Shown here one piece after another: positions 1-9,995 of a DNA stretch of 64,000 nucleotides. Positions within the stretch are counted from its first letter, which is position 1, and every line of letters starts with the position of its first letter. Made by a program: the position numbers and the translations under genes. Under the pieces are notes generated by a model that ran no database searches, was not told the DNA's origin, and saw only the letters and a list, made by a program, of their open reading frames with translations. Source of the stretch: Ustilaginoidea virens (lineage: Eukaryota; Ascomycota; Sordariomycetes; Hypocreales; Clavicipitaceae); the NCBI RefSeq assembly GCF_000687475.1, contig NC_057320.1, forward strand, positions 620,001 through 684,000, in the 5' to 3' direction.

Positions 1-448
1 CTTCGAGGTCCAGACCAGCTGCGGCTACGGGGTGCCCCGCGTCAAGAGGGCCCTGTACAAGCCCGGCGACGACCGGGGGGGTGAGGACGGCGCCGCGCGC
101 GACGTGGAGCGCATCCTGCGCGCGGGGCCGTTTGGCACCGCCGACGGGGGCGGCGACCTGGACGAGCGGTGCGTCTTTGAGACCCGGCCGACGCTGGACC
201 ACTGGGCCGGCAGGATGGCCGACGGCAACGCCATCCAAAAGTACCAGAGGGAGAACAACAGCGCCAGCATCGACGGGCTGCCCGGCCTCAAGGCCGGCAG
301 GAGGGACGCGGGCCAGAGGCTGTGGCTGGCCGATCTGGCCGCGTGGGCCAAGAGGGTGGCGGCTGACAAGGAAGCCCTCGGCGTTGGCTTCCTCGCGGGG
401 GTTTTGCTGTTTGCCGTGCTGGATCTCGCCAAGGCTTTGGTGAACTGA
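1..448 (+). CDS. PNPOx-like (pyridoxamine 5'-phosphate oxidase family) flavoprotein, 3' part only
   Basis: Only the C-terminal ~148 residues are inside the window; the open frame runs in from the left edge (codons from base 2) to a TGA at 446-448. The opening motif FEVQTSCGYGVP, followed by a charged segment and then RPTLDHWAGRMADGNAI, resembles the C-terminal half of the fungal split-barrel FMN-binding family related to pyridoxamine phosphate oxidase (yeast YLR456W/YPR172W type). The last ~20 residues (GVGFLAGVLLFAVLDLAKAL) form one hydrophobic segment, so a C-terminal membrane anchor is likely. Members of this family are mostly uncharacterised and true PNPO activity should not be assumed. 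The FMN-binding half lies outside the window. The gene converges on the UPF3 gene. Confidence 0.72.
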   Translation, partial: FEVQTSCGYGVPRVKRALYKPGDDRGGEDGAARDVERILRAGPFGTADGGGDLDERCVFETRPTLDHWAGRMADGNAIQKYQRENNSASIDGLPGLKAGRRDAGQRLWLADLAAWAKRVAADKEALGVGFLAGVLLFAVLDLAKALVN

Positions 449-774
449 GCGGCTGTCTCTCTCTTTTTGGTCCTCTGCGTTGGGCAGAGTGGGAAGAAGC
501 TGAGACGTGGAACTCTCGACGGTGAGCATGAAAGTCGACATGAAAAGGAAAAGAATCCAGCATGTGAGGAAAATGGGGAAAAGACTGTTGACATGATGAC
601 AAAGAAAGAAAAATATAAGGAAAGGGGAAAAGGAAAGGGAAAGGGAAAAATAAAAAGAATGGACCAAAAAAAAAAAGTGTCATGCTCAGACCAAATCTGT
701 CGCTTGAGTGTCGTAGATGATACGTGCATCCTTTGAACCTTCGAAATACTCTTCCAGCATCCCCGCGTCCCTTC
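449..774. other. Convergent 3' intergenic region
   Basis: This stretch separates the PNPOx-like gene (+) from UPF3 (-). It contains a purine-rich A/G tract (about 596-678) with an A-run at 665-676 and no credible reading frame. It probably holds the two 3' UTRs. Confidence 0.6.
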
Positions 775-2674
775 TCATCCGCCCGTGCTCGTGGCGGGTG
801 CCTCCTTGGCAGCAGTGGCGGTCTGGCCATTTACCGCGGTGCCGCCAGCCTTACCGCCACCGCGGCCCCTTCGGCCGCGGCCGCTCGACGGCTTCTCCCT
901 CTCTCGGCTCGGGGGCGCGGCATCCTTGCCAGGCTTCTTATCCTTGCGCTCGACAACTTGGACAGACGCCTGCCCAATCTGCACCGGGCTAGCTGCCTTG
1001 GCTTTGGCGAGGGCGTCGGGTTCGGAAAAGTCGACGTACGCAAAGCCCTTGCGCTTGTCGATTTCCACCAGTGCGATGGTGCCGAATACCCCGAGAGCTT
1101 CTCGGAGGGAGGCGTCATTGACGCCCTGGGAAGCACTGACAGGCTTGACAAATGCGCTGGTAGCATTCGCGTCGGCGTTGGGTGTCTTCTTTTGCGACAA
1201 TTGCTTGCCGCCTCCCGCCTTGTCTTTCGCGGCTGCTTGTTTATCGCCCTTGGCCGGGTTGGAGTTGTGAGTTGGGCCAGCGTGCTGAGGTCCGGCGGCC
1301 TTTTGGCCCGTGTCGGCTTCGGTCCTCTTCCTTAGAATTACGGGAGGGTTGCTTGCTGTCGACTGGTCGGCTGCCGCAGGTGCTGCGTTACTCGCGGCTC
1401 CCTTGGCTTTTTCGGCAGTCTTGCCGCCACGGGTTCGGCGTCCCGGCTGCGGCTTTGTGGAGGCAGGGGCAGGGCTCTCCGGTCTGCCTTTGGACGACTG
1501 TGCTGCCGCTGGTGGTTCTGCTGCCGGGGCTGCCGCGTCGGCAGGAGCATCAGGCGTCGCGTTGCGGGCGGGCTTGTTGGGTGTGCCAGCTGGCTTGGCA
1601 TCAGCCTCGGCCTTGGCCGCATCATGCCGAGCCCGCCTATGGGCGCTTCCGGGGCTCAGGCCCAGATCTCGCTGCAAAATCCTCGCGGCGGCGGCGATGC
1701 CAGCCCGTCGACTCTTGGACGCGTCCGCAGCCGTCGCAGCCGTCGCAGCCGTCGCAGCCGTCGCGGCACCGGGGGCGGCGGAAACGCCAACGCCAGCAGC
1801 GTTCCCATTGGCGTCGGCGTTTGCGGTTTCCGCTGCTTGCTCGGCCGCAGCTTTCTTGGTCAGAATCTTGATCGTTTCTTTGGGCCCCTTTTCCGATTTG
1901 TCGGTTTTGTTCGATTCCTTGCTCTTCTTCTTGCCGGAAGACTCGGCATCCCTTGGTCCGCCCTTGCCCTTTCCGCCAGATTTGGAATTCTTGCCCGAGC
2001 CACCATCCTTGCCCTTGTTGGCCTTTTTCTCCTTCAGGTACTCGATCAGCGGTGTCGTAGTCATCTTGGTTTCTGCCTTTGCGGCTTCATCAGAATGCTC
2101 AATGTCAATGCTCTCTCTCATGGGGGCAGGGTTTGCGAGGTCTTCCAGGAAAGCCATGAATTCGGGATCTTGGTCAATAGTGCCCTGCCGAGCGTCTGTT
2201 CGTTTCTTGGGTCCGGGAATCTTTTTGTAGACGGAAAACTCCAGCGCAGGCGGTCCCACCAATGCTGGGTTTCTGAACGTTGACTTTGCATCTTCCCAGG
2301 TTGCGTTCCTGACATGGTCCGCGAGGGGCATGATGTCATCTTTCCGCATCAAGTGAAGATAAGCCCGACCAGGCCGAGACGGTTCCGAAGGACTTGGCGC
2401 GGTCATTGTCAACAGCTATGGCAGGCAAAGCTCGGTGATTCTTGGGTATTACATACTCGAGCGAAAGTTTTCCCGGGACATACGAAAACCAGTCAACCTT
2501 GCCGTTGGAAAGCTGCCACTCAGGCCCCAGAACGGAAACACATTCTTGCTCCGTCATGCCTGGTGGCAAGCGGCGGACGACCATCTTTTCGCCTTCATTG
2601 TGCGCTCTAGCTCTGGGGTGTTTTGGCAGGGACCGCGCTTCACCTTCTGTTACGTTCTGGACAGAATCAGACAT
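775..2674 (-). CDS. UPF3: Nonsense-mediated decay regulator UPF3 (Smg4/UPF3 family)
   Basis: Two exons: 2674-2457 and 2392-775 (611 aa), joined over a 64-nt GT-AG intron at 2456-2393. The join restores the UPF3 core: residues ~31-41 read MVVRRLPPGMT, then a KVDWFSYVPGKLS stretch, and after the intron DPSEPSRPGRAYLHL, which is the conserved Smg-4/UPF3 RNP-like domain that docks on UPF2. The middle is long, low-complexity and Lys/Ala/Gly-rich. Near the C-terminus (roughly residues 495-565) a second RRM-like segment is visible (FVKPVSAS... GTIALVEIDKRKGFAYVDF), followed by an RGRRGRGGG tail. UPF3 links exon-junction or 3'-UTR marks to UPF1/UPF2 in decay of mRNAs with premature stops. The start ATG gives a normal N-terminus. 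The family call is firm; the role of the C-terminal RRM-like part is inferred. Confidence 0.9.
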
Positions 2675-2869
2675 GACTCGACGGGAAAAGTTGCGCTGAG
2701 AGAACTCGTGGCGTCGAGAAAACCTCGGAACAAGACTTACCTTGGTTGAGCTTCGTTTGTCTAGCGAAGCATTCCCTTTTCTGCCTTTTGCCGTACTGCC
2801 AGAATCCTCATTGCCAGCGTTTCTCTACATATGGGGTGTCAGATGGTTGAATGTGTGGAGCACTGCGGC

Positions 2870-2904
<35 letters not shown>

Positions 2905-4297
2905 AAAGAAAGAAAAGAAAAGAAAAGGAAAAAAAAGAAGAGAAAAAAAGCCGTTCAGGGCCGAGTCACGATGGAGCTGCGATTCTTACCCTGTGTCTGG
3001 CGTTAATTTGGTCGGACCCTTGGCCAGCGGCCCCGTTTGCGGTTCCATTTGCCTTGCGCAACAGGACTTGCGGCGCCTTTGTAGACATGGCGCATGTTGT
3101 GTCGCTGGAGGGAGAGAAGTTTGCTTCAGAATGGCGAGGTCAAATCAGCCTCTGATGCAAGATGGAAAGAAGCTTCCTGATGCTGCAAGTGAAGTGATGA
3201 GTTCAATGGGACCGGGAGGGGCTCCACCGAATGGTGGGCCTTTAAGGCAATCCAGCCAGTAATCGTAATCGCTACGGAGGGCTGGTCTGGGTCTGGCACT
3301 GGCCCCAGCCTGAAGCCAGCAACGTGATGCGCCACAACGTCAATTGTCAACCACTCAATACAGTCAATACTACCAAGCATCTTCCAGCATGTCCGTTCCG
3401 TTCGTGCATCAGTAACCGGCCAGTCTTAATCATGCTCTACATAGACATTGCCATCCAGTAACTCCTGGTAGCTATGCGATAGTATTCCTGCGCAAAATTC
3501 ATATTCGTGTGCCCAAAAAGTCCAAACGTGACGGGACAATGTAACGACCCAAGACCTACACTTCCCCTGTGGTGCCAGCACAGGCCAGCCGACCAGACAG
3601 ATCTACCAGACTGTGCATGGCAGTATTGAGAAAAGCTGCCAGGCATGTGCTGTGCTGCCGCCTATAAACATCGAGTTTGCTGGCGCTGGACTAAGACCAG
3701 AACGATTTGGCTCTGTCTCACCAGCAGCTGGAGCGTCAAGTCAACCGGTATGTATGTATCCATTGGCATGGCTGGCTGCCACATCTCCTCACTTGCTGTA
3801 CATGGCACTGCTATCCTCCCCCACCATCCCGCTGGAACGCAAGGGCTTTGCTATTCTAACCGGGGGTTTACGTTTACTCCAGAGGCCAATGTCTCCTCAT
3901 GTCCAGTCTCTTTCCCGACGGCATCAACGCCTGGGGACTTATCAATTGAGGCTGGTGGGTGAATGTGGGGAGAAAGACGTGGCTGGAGCCAACGACCTGA
4001 TAGTAACCGCTACTCCATACGCCCATACGCCCATACGCCCATACGCCAGACGCTTGATGCTAGGTGGGTGGCAGGGCCAGGCGCTTCCCCTAGTGACCGA
4101 AGAAGATCCGACTTTCGTTGACGACCTGACTTCTCAACACCAGACTCCAATCTCCAACCACAACAGACGCCCGACACCCAAAGCCTGGACTGTGGACCAT
4201 TCACGCCCGTCAGGTCCATCCATCCATCCACGGGGTCACCACCTTTCCGCCGCTTCTCGTGTGGCGGGTTGCGATAGTCCCTTCGCCCACCTGCTGA
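2675..4297. promoter_or_regulatory. Divergent intergenic region UPF3 / SIT4-like
   Basis: This 1.6-kb region lies between divergent start codons and must hold both promoters and 5' leaders. An A29 homopolymer at 2874-2902 runs into an A/G tract. A short tandem repeat cgcccata x3 lies near 4019-4044. I see no credible gene. Confidence 0.55.
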
Positions 4298-5745
4298 ATG
4301 CAAACCATGGAGCCCGCACCCATCCCTCGACCTGGCCCCGCCAATTTGGGTGCCAATGCCGGCTTGGATCAGTGGCTCGAAGAGGCCAAGCAGTGCCACT
4401 ACCTGCCCGAGCGGGCGATGAAGGAGCTTTGCGAGAAGGTAAAGGAGATCCTCATGGAAGGTGAGAAGCCGAGTCCACCGACTCTGGGCGGCATTTTTAC
4501 TCTCGGAGTGCCCACCGAAACTGACCATGCGCGCCCTTCAAGAGTCAAACATTCAACCCGTCTGCACGCCCGTCACCGTGTGCGGAGACATCCACGGCCA
4601 GTTCTACGACCTTTTAGAGTTGTTTCGAATCGCTGGCGGCATGCCGGGGGAGAGCCGTGTGGAAGCTCCGAAAACGGCCACGACAGTCATCACGTCCGAC
4701 GACATTGAGCCGCCCACCGAGATCACGAACCCCAGACTCAAAAAGAAGCTCAGGTCCCCCATAGGCGGCACCGGCGGCACCGGCAGCGCTGACGAGGAAG
4801 CCGACACATGTCTCCCTGCCGGATCTCGCCCTGGGTCGTCGCTGTCGGGCCCCAACGTCACCTCGGTTCAGAGTGCGGAGACGAGGTTCATTTTCCTGGG
4901 GGATTTTGTCGACAGAGGATATTTCAGCCTAGAAACCTTTACCTTGCTCATGTGCCTGAAAGCAAAGTGCGTGGGGACCCCGAGACTGCCGAGAACGGTT
5001 CTGCTTGTGAAGCCAAAACTGACACCACCAAACAACCAGATACCCTGACCGCATCATTCTGGTCCGCGGCAACCACGAATCTCGGCAAATCACGCAAGTC
5101 TACGGCTTCTACGAAGAGTGCCAGCAAAAATATGGCAACGCGTCCGTCTGGAAGGCCTGCTGCCACGTCTTTGACTTTCTCGTTCTGGCAGCCATTGTGG
5201 ACGGAGAAGTGCTCTGTGTGCACGGCGGCCTAAGTCCCGAAATCAGAACCATTGACCAAATCCGCGTCGTTGCCCGTGCCCAGGAGATTCCCCATGAGGG
5301 AGCGTTTTGCGATCTGGTGTGGTCGGATCCCGAAGACATTGCAACCTGGGCAATCAGCCCGCGCGGAGCTGGCTGGCTCTTTGGCGACAAGGTCGCCAAC
5401 GAGTTTAACCACGTGAATGGCCTGAAACTCATTGCGCGAGCTCACCAGCTTGTGAATGAAGGTTACAAGGTACGACCCTGGCGTGGCCCATGAGCAGCCC
5501 GACAAGACTGCGCGCATGCGAAGCTAATTCGGAGAAACAAAAAAAAAAAACAGTATCACTTTGCCGAAGCGTCAGTTGTAACGGTTTGGTCCGCGCCAAA
5601 CTACTGCTACCGATGCGGCAACGTTGCTTCCATCATGACGGTAGACAAGGACTTGAACACGCGATTTAGCATATTCTCGGCCGTGGCTGAAGATCAGAGG
5701 CATGTCCCTGTTAGCAGGAGGGCGCCAAGCGATTATTTCCTGTAA
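4298..5745 (+). CDS. SIT4: Ser/Thr phosphatase catalytic subunit, Sit4/Ppe1/PP6 type
   Basis: Four exons: 4298-4460, 4543-4966, 5040-5469, 5554-5745 (402 aa); introns of 82, 73 and 84 nt, all GT-AG and in phase. Metallophosphatase signatures follow in order: [60 protein letters not shown], and a C-terminal DYFL as in PP2A-family enzymes. The N-terminus (ATG at 4298 or, in better context, 4307) and the QCHYLPE and CHVFDFL segments fit PP6/Sit4 better than PP2A or PP4. Sit4-type enzymes work with SAP subunits in G1/S progression and TOR signalling. Odd feature: about 75 extra residues (Pro/Thr/Gly-rich, with a [10 protein letters not shown] basic patch) are inserted between the two N-terminal metal-ligand motifs, making the protein ~100 aa longer than human PP6. 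Confidence 0.9.
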
Positions 5746-6290
5746 TGCATCGCACATGACACACGACACACGACACACGACACACGACACACGACACGCG
5801 ACACATGACACGCGACACTGTGCGGGATTTTTTGAACTACCTGGTATTTGGGACAAAGGGCATTAGATGTACATTAGCATGCGGTTGAGATATCCACGGC
5901 TGTGAGATGAGATTATGATTGCTTGGGAAGTATGATGCAATTCTCTCAGGCACGAGTTTTTTTTTGCCTGGCATTCCTACCCTACGTGCCGTGTTGGTTG
6001 TGTTGGTGGTGGTGATGGTGTGGGCCTTATTTTCAGCCCAAGCCGACTGGAGCCAGGCAGAAGGCAAACTTGCAACCCTGATCGGCTCCACGGGCGCTGC
6101 TAACCAGACACCAAGCAACCCTCGCAACCCACCCTCGCTCAGTGGCCCGTCAGCATCACGCAGCCCTCGCCCTCCCGCGGGCCGCGCCCCATTCGCATTG
6201 CTCACGGCCGCTTGCGAAACGACGAAACGAGACGCCCGAGATATCCCCCCTTCCCCCTTGCCCCCCCCCCTCTCCGCCCCGAGGCAAACC
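5746..6290. other. Intergenic region, SIT4-like 3' end and TYW2 promoter
   Basis: Contains the 7-bp repeat, a GT-rich tract at ~5991-6020 and a C-rich, pyrimidine-rich leader just before the TYW2 start. An open frame extends upstream of the chosen TYW2 ATG to 5919 but has no family similarity. Confidence 0.55.
5760..5818. repeat. 7-bp tandem repeat (CGACACA)n
   Basis: About eight copies of CGACACA, the last ones degenerate (CGACACG, TGACACG), begin 15 bases after the SIT4-like stop codon and therefore lie in its 3' UTR. Confidence 0.85.
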
Positions 6291-7520
6291 ATGCCAAAGC
6301 CCCAACCGCAAAGCAACCCCATCCAAGCCGCCGTCTCCAGCTGGCTCTCGGCCGTCGCGCCTCCCGACCACGCCGACCCAGCAGCCTGGAAGCAGAAGCT
6401 CCGCGACCATGCGCCGAAACGCTTCACGATATACGAGCCCATGGCCCTCCTCCCGCCCGGCAGCTTCGCCCACCCCGCGTGGACGGAGGAGCTGGGCCGC
6501 CACGACGCCGCCGCCGCCGACTCGCTCTGGGCCCTGATCCTGGAGCACCTGTCGCGCGTCGGCGGGCCGGCCGCCCGCGCGACGCACCTAGCCGTCAGCG
6601 AGGGCATCCCGGCCCGCACGCCCGACGGCGCCGGCGAGAACGTCACCCGCAGCCCCGGCGGCGGCCTGCGCCTGCTCCGCGGCGACTTCGGCCCCGCCGC
6701 GTGCGACGACCCGCCGTCCGAGCGCGACTTCCAGCGCGCCTTCTGGGTGTCCACGCGGCAGAACGGCATCTGGCAGACGTGGGCGCCGCGCTGGACCATG
6801 TTCAGCAGGGGCAACGTCAAGGAGAAGGCGCGGCTGCTGGGGTTCCCGCCCGCCGGGGAGGGCGACAGCAACGGCGGCGGCGGCGGCGACGGCGACGGCG
6901 ACGGCGGGGTGTGGGCGGTGGACCTGTACGCCGGCATAGGCTACTTTGCCTTTTGCTACGCGAGGCTGGGCATGAGGGTGCTCTGCTGGGAGCTCAACCC
7001 GTGGAGCGTGGAGGCTCTCCGCCGGGGGGCGCGGCTCAACCGCTGGACCGTGGGGGTGTTTGGCCGCCCGGGGCGGGGGCTGCCGTCCGAGGACGTGGCG
7101 AGCAGCTCGGCGCGCATCGTCGTCCTGTGGGAGGACAACCGCGCGGCGGGCTGGCGGGCCGACGAGCTGAGGAGGAGCGGCGGCGGCTGGTTGCGCTGCG
7201 TGCGCCACGTCAACTGCGGGCTGTTGCCGACGAGCCGGCCCACGTGGAGGTGCGCGCTGTCCCTGACGCGGACGACGACGGCGGCGGCGCGCGGCGGCCA
7301 GGCCTGGCTGCATCTTCATGAGAACGTGGGGGACGGCGAGACGCGGCGGCGGCGCGACGAGGTGGAAGCTCTGCTGAGGGGCTACGACGCCGACGACGCC
7401 GACGACGCCGTGCCGGGCCCAGGCAGGGCGATCCGCGTGCTCGCCGTGGAAAAGGTCAAGACGTACGCGCCGGGGGTGTGGCACTGCGTGTTTGACGTCC
7501 ATGTCACGCGCGAGGTTTGA
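6291..7520 (+). CDS. TYW2: tRNA wybutosine-synthesising protein 2 (aminocarboxypropyltransferase)
   Basis: A single exon of 409 aa. TYW2/Trm12 transfers the 3-amino-3-carboxypropyl group of SAM to 4-demethylwyosine at position 37 of tRNA-Phe, the third step of wybutosine synthesis; it acts in the cytosol. Visible signatures: TMFSRGNVKEKAR upstream of the Rossmann fold, SAM motif I VDLYAGIGYFAF, motif II CWELNPWSVEAL, CGLLPTS, WLHLHENV and the C-terminal VEKVKTYAPGVWHCVFDV. A Gly/Asp low-complexity insert (GGGGGDGDGDGG) sits just before motif I. The start at 6291 was chosen because it is the first ATG directly upstream of conserved sequence (MPKPQPQSNPIQ); an in-frame extension upstream has no recognisable content. 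Coding GC is very high, so long shadow ORFs exist in all frames. Confidence 0.9.
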   Translation: MPKPQPQSNPIQAAVSSWLSAVAPPDHADPAAWKQKLRDHAPKRFTIYEPMALLPPGSFAHPAWTEELGRHDAAAADSLWALILEHLSRVGGPAARATHLAVSEGIPARTPDGAGENVTRSPGGGLRLLRGDFGPAACDDPPSERDFQRAFWVSTRQNGIWQTWAPRWTMFSRGNVKEKARLLGFPPAGEGDSNGGGGGDGDGDGGVWAVDLYAGIGYFAFCYARLGMRVLCWELNPWSVEALRRGARLNRWTVGVFGRPGRGLPSEDVASSSARIVVLWEDNRAAGWRADELRRSGGGWLRCVRHVNCGLLPTSRPTWRCALSLTRTTTAAARGGQAWLHLHENVGDGETRRRRDEVEALLRGYDADDADDAVPGPGRAIRVLAVEKVKTYAPGVWHCVFDVHVTREV

Positions 7521-7770
7521 CAAGACGCAGTACAAAAAAAAAAAAAAAAAAAAGGAAAAAAAAACAAGGGCAGAATGGCATTTTGCACGGTGCTGCCATT
7601 GCGTTACAAGCATGCGGGCCGACCGTTTGCCCCCTTTGCCTTTTGCCATCCATCATGTGCGATCCGTAAAACGGGGGCTGCTTGCCGTCGCGCTCCGATG
7701 GCGCGCAGGCAGATATCAGGGCAACAATCGCCCGGCACGCGCTCCGCGTCTTCCCCCGAGGTTATCGCCC

Positions 7771-8751
7771 TCATTGCCTCTTGAACTTGGCCGGGATGTT
7801 GTCCTCAATGACCGGCTTCTGATCCATCCGGTCCTGCTCCTCCTGCAGCTTCTCCATCTCGTCGTGGTGCTTGAAATGCTCAATGTCCTCCGGGTGCGTC
7901 AGGTCCTCCAGCTTGGTGTTCTCGTCGTGGTACTTTTCCCAGTGGTGGATCTCGTACTCGTACTCGTCGTCGCCGTGGTGGCCCGGCCCGGTCCCCAGGT
8001 CCGGCAGCGTCCCGCCCCGGCCGATGAAGTCGGTGAACTCGGCGTGCGTGACCACGCCGTCGTGGTCCTGGTCCAGAAGCCCCAGCAGGCGCTGCAGCAG
8101 CTCGAGCTTCCTCTCCCGCGGCAGGTGCTTGTTGGAGGGGTCCATGAGGCCGTACGTGCGCATCATCTCGTCGCCTTGCCACTCGCCGTCCGAGTTGTAG
8201 TCGTGCAGGGCGAAGAAGGCGCCCGCGTCCCACGAGTCGATGTGGTGCTCCTCTAGAGTTGCGCGAGCAAAGAAACAAACAAGGCAAAGTTAGCCGCCGA
8301 CACTTGGTTTTTTTCTTCTTCTTTGTTTTTCTTTTTTTCTTTCGTTCTATCTTTCTTTCGTTCTTTCGTTCTATCTTTTCTTTTCTTTTCTTTTCTTTTC
8401 TTTTCTTTTCTTTTCTTTTCTTTTCTTTTCTTTTCTTTTCTTTTCTTTTCTTTTCTTTTCTTTTCTTTTCTTTTCTTTTCTTTTCTTTTCTTTTCTTTTC
8501 TTTTCTTTTCTTTTCTTTTCTTTTCTTTTTTCATATGCAGCTTCTCCGCAGCGAGACAAGCGGCTTGCGAAGGGCGGGGGGGGTGGGGGGTCTGGAAACG
8601 ACGGGCATCTGTCAGCTGGGGTGAGAACGGTACCGGCCATGTGCTTCTCCATCCATGTGGCATCTTGGTTGACGATGGGTTTCTGCCCGTGGCTGCCGTG
8701 GGCGACGGCCAGCGCCGGGAGGGCGACAGGGAGCAACAGGTTGGGGCGCAT
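7771..8751 (-). CDS. SSP120: Secreted/ER-Golgi EF-hand protein, Ssp120-like
   Basis: Two exons: 8751-8634 and 8252-7771 (199 aa), separated by a 381-nt intron (8633-8253; donor gtaccg, acceptor ctctag). The N-terminus MRPNLLLPVALPALAVAHG is a classic signal peptide. The join gives HMAEEHHIDSWDAGAFFALHD. Two EF-hand loops follow, DYNSDGEWQGDE and DQDHDGVVTHAE, both with acidic or Asn ligands at positions 1, 3 and 5 and Glu at 12. Then come GPGHHGDDEYEYEIHHWEKY and a coiled, charged tail ending PAKFKRQ. This matches fungal homologues of yeast Ssp120, a calcium-binding secretory-pathway protein that associates with cargo receptors Emp46/47. No HDEL-type retention signal is visible. The intron is unusually long because it contains a CTTTT microsatellite. 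Confidence 0.88.
8376..8525. repeat. (TTTTC)30 pentanucleotide microsatellite inside the SSP120-like intron
   Basis: Thirty perfect TTTTC units (150 bp), preceded by degenerate TTCTTTCG-type units from ~8306. On the transcribed (minus) strand this is (GAAAA)n. It makes up about 40% of the intron. Confidence 0.97.
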
Positions 8752-9995
8752 GGTCGCGGCACAGTTGCGGGTGTATGTATGTCGAAAGAGTTCAATGCTT
8801 GCTTTGCCTTGGGAAGGGGAAAGGGGGGATGGCAGTCGGCGTGGAGGCAGTCGGCGTCGATGTCAACGGCGCGGCACATGCATGCGTGCGTGTGCACAAT
8901 CGACGTCGAAGATGGACTCAATGACCCAGGGGCTGGCGGTTGACGGACGGCTGCGGCGCGGTCTGGAGCCGTCGGGTACGGAGTACCGCGAGCTAGGTTC
9001 AAATGACATCAGCTAGGGGCCGCTGTACGCCCGGCAGCGAGGCGCTGAGCAGCGAGCAGACCAGCCTGGGGCAAGGAGACTAGAACAGTTCTGGTGCTAC
9101 AATGTACGGAGTAGTTGGTGGCTGCCGAGCTGGAAGCCCCGCCCCCTTTTGGCATGGTCTCGGCGACGGGACGCTTGGACCACGTCGACATCTTGAAGGC
9201 TTCCGGCACGTTTGATGACTCAAGATGTGCTGGACGGGCCCATTTCAGCCAACTCGGAGTAGCTCCTCACCTACGGAGTACCTCACCTCTCATCTTCAGG
9301 TCCGTCCATGATTCCGTCAAGCTGCGCTGCGCTGCGCTTCGCTTCTTTCCACAAAACAGGATTGCTGCTGCAACAACAGTGTTGCCATTTGGAACTGCAG
9401 AGCGTCGACTACGATGCTCTCGGGTTCGGTTCTTCAGAGAGCACATGAACCAGAAATCAACTCATGCCGACGACTCATGTGAGTCATTCACGGCATCATG
9501 GCCAAAGGGAAAAAAAAAAAAAAAAAAGAGGTATCTTTGGCCCTGCCCAAACGCCTGTTGACGATGCCTTTCCGGAAACAGACCATTACCCCCTCCCTAC
9601 CTTTCGCCACGCCCTGATACAAGTTCCCGAGTCCACGAAAAAAGCAAATCAACGCCTCAACCATGGGTGGATACTGGTACACCTTTGCCCGACAGATGCC
9701 TTCGTGCCAATCCACCTATCCCGGATTTCCTGCTTGCTTCAACCAGCCGCGAATCCCCACACGGTTGATTACAGCGTGTGGTGCTGCCCATTTCCCATCG
9801 TGAAAAAAAAAAGGCCCGACCCTCGGCGCTGGGGATACTCCAATCTCGCACTCAGCAATAAGGCAGACCTGGCCTTGGCGGGGCCCAACGGCGCCCCATG
9901 TCCAGATTCCACGCTCCATTCTCCTCGTTTTCGAGAGGGGAAAAAAAAAAACCATCCGACGTGGATCTCGGGGTCCGGCCCAAAAAGGAGCCTGG
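8752..9995. other. Intergenic region upstream of the SSP120-like gene
   Basis: No gene seen. It holds the SSP120-like promoter and the arrestin gene 3' flank. Three exact copies of TACGGAGTA lie at 8978-8986, 9105-9113 and 9272-9280, and there are several A-runs (about 9510-9527, 9801, 9942). Confidence 0.55.

Noticed and set aside
5919..6290. In-frame N-terminal extension of TYW2
   Set aside because: No family similarity, simple-sequence composition, and a good ATG at 6291 just before conserved sequence.
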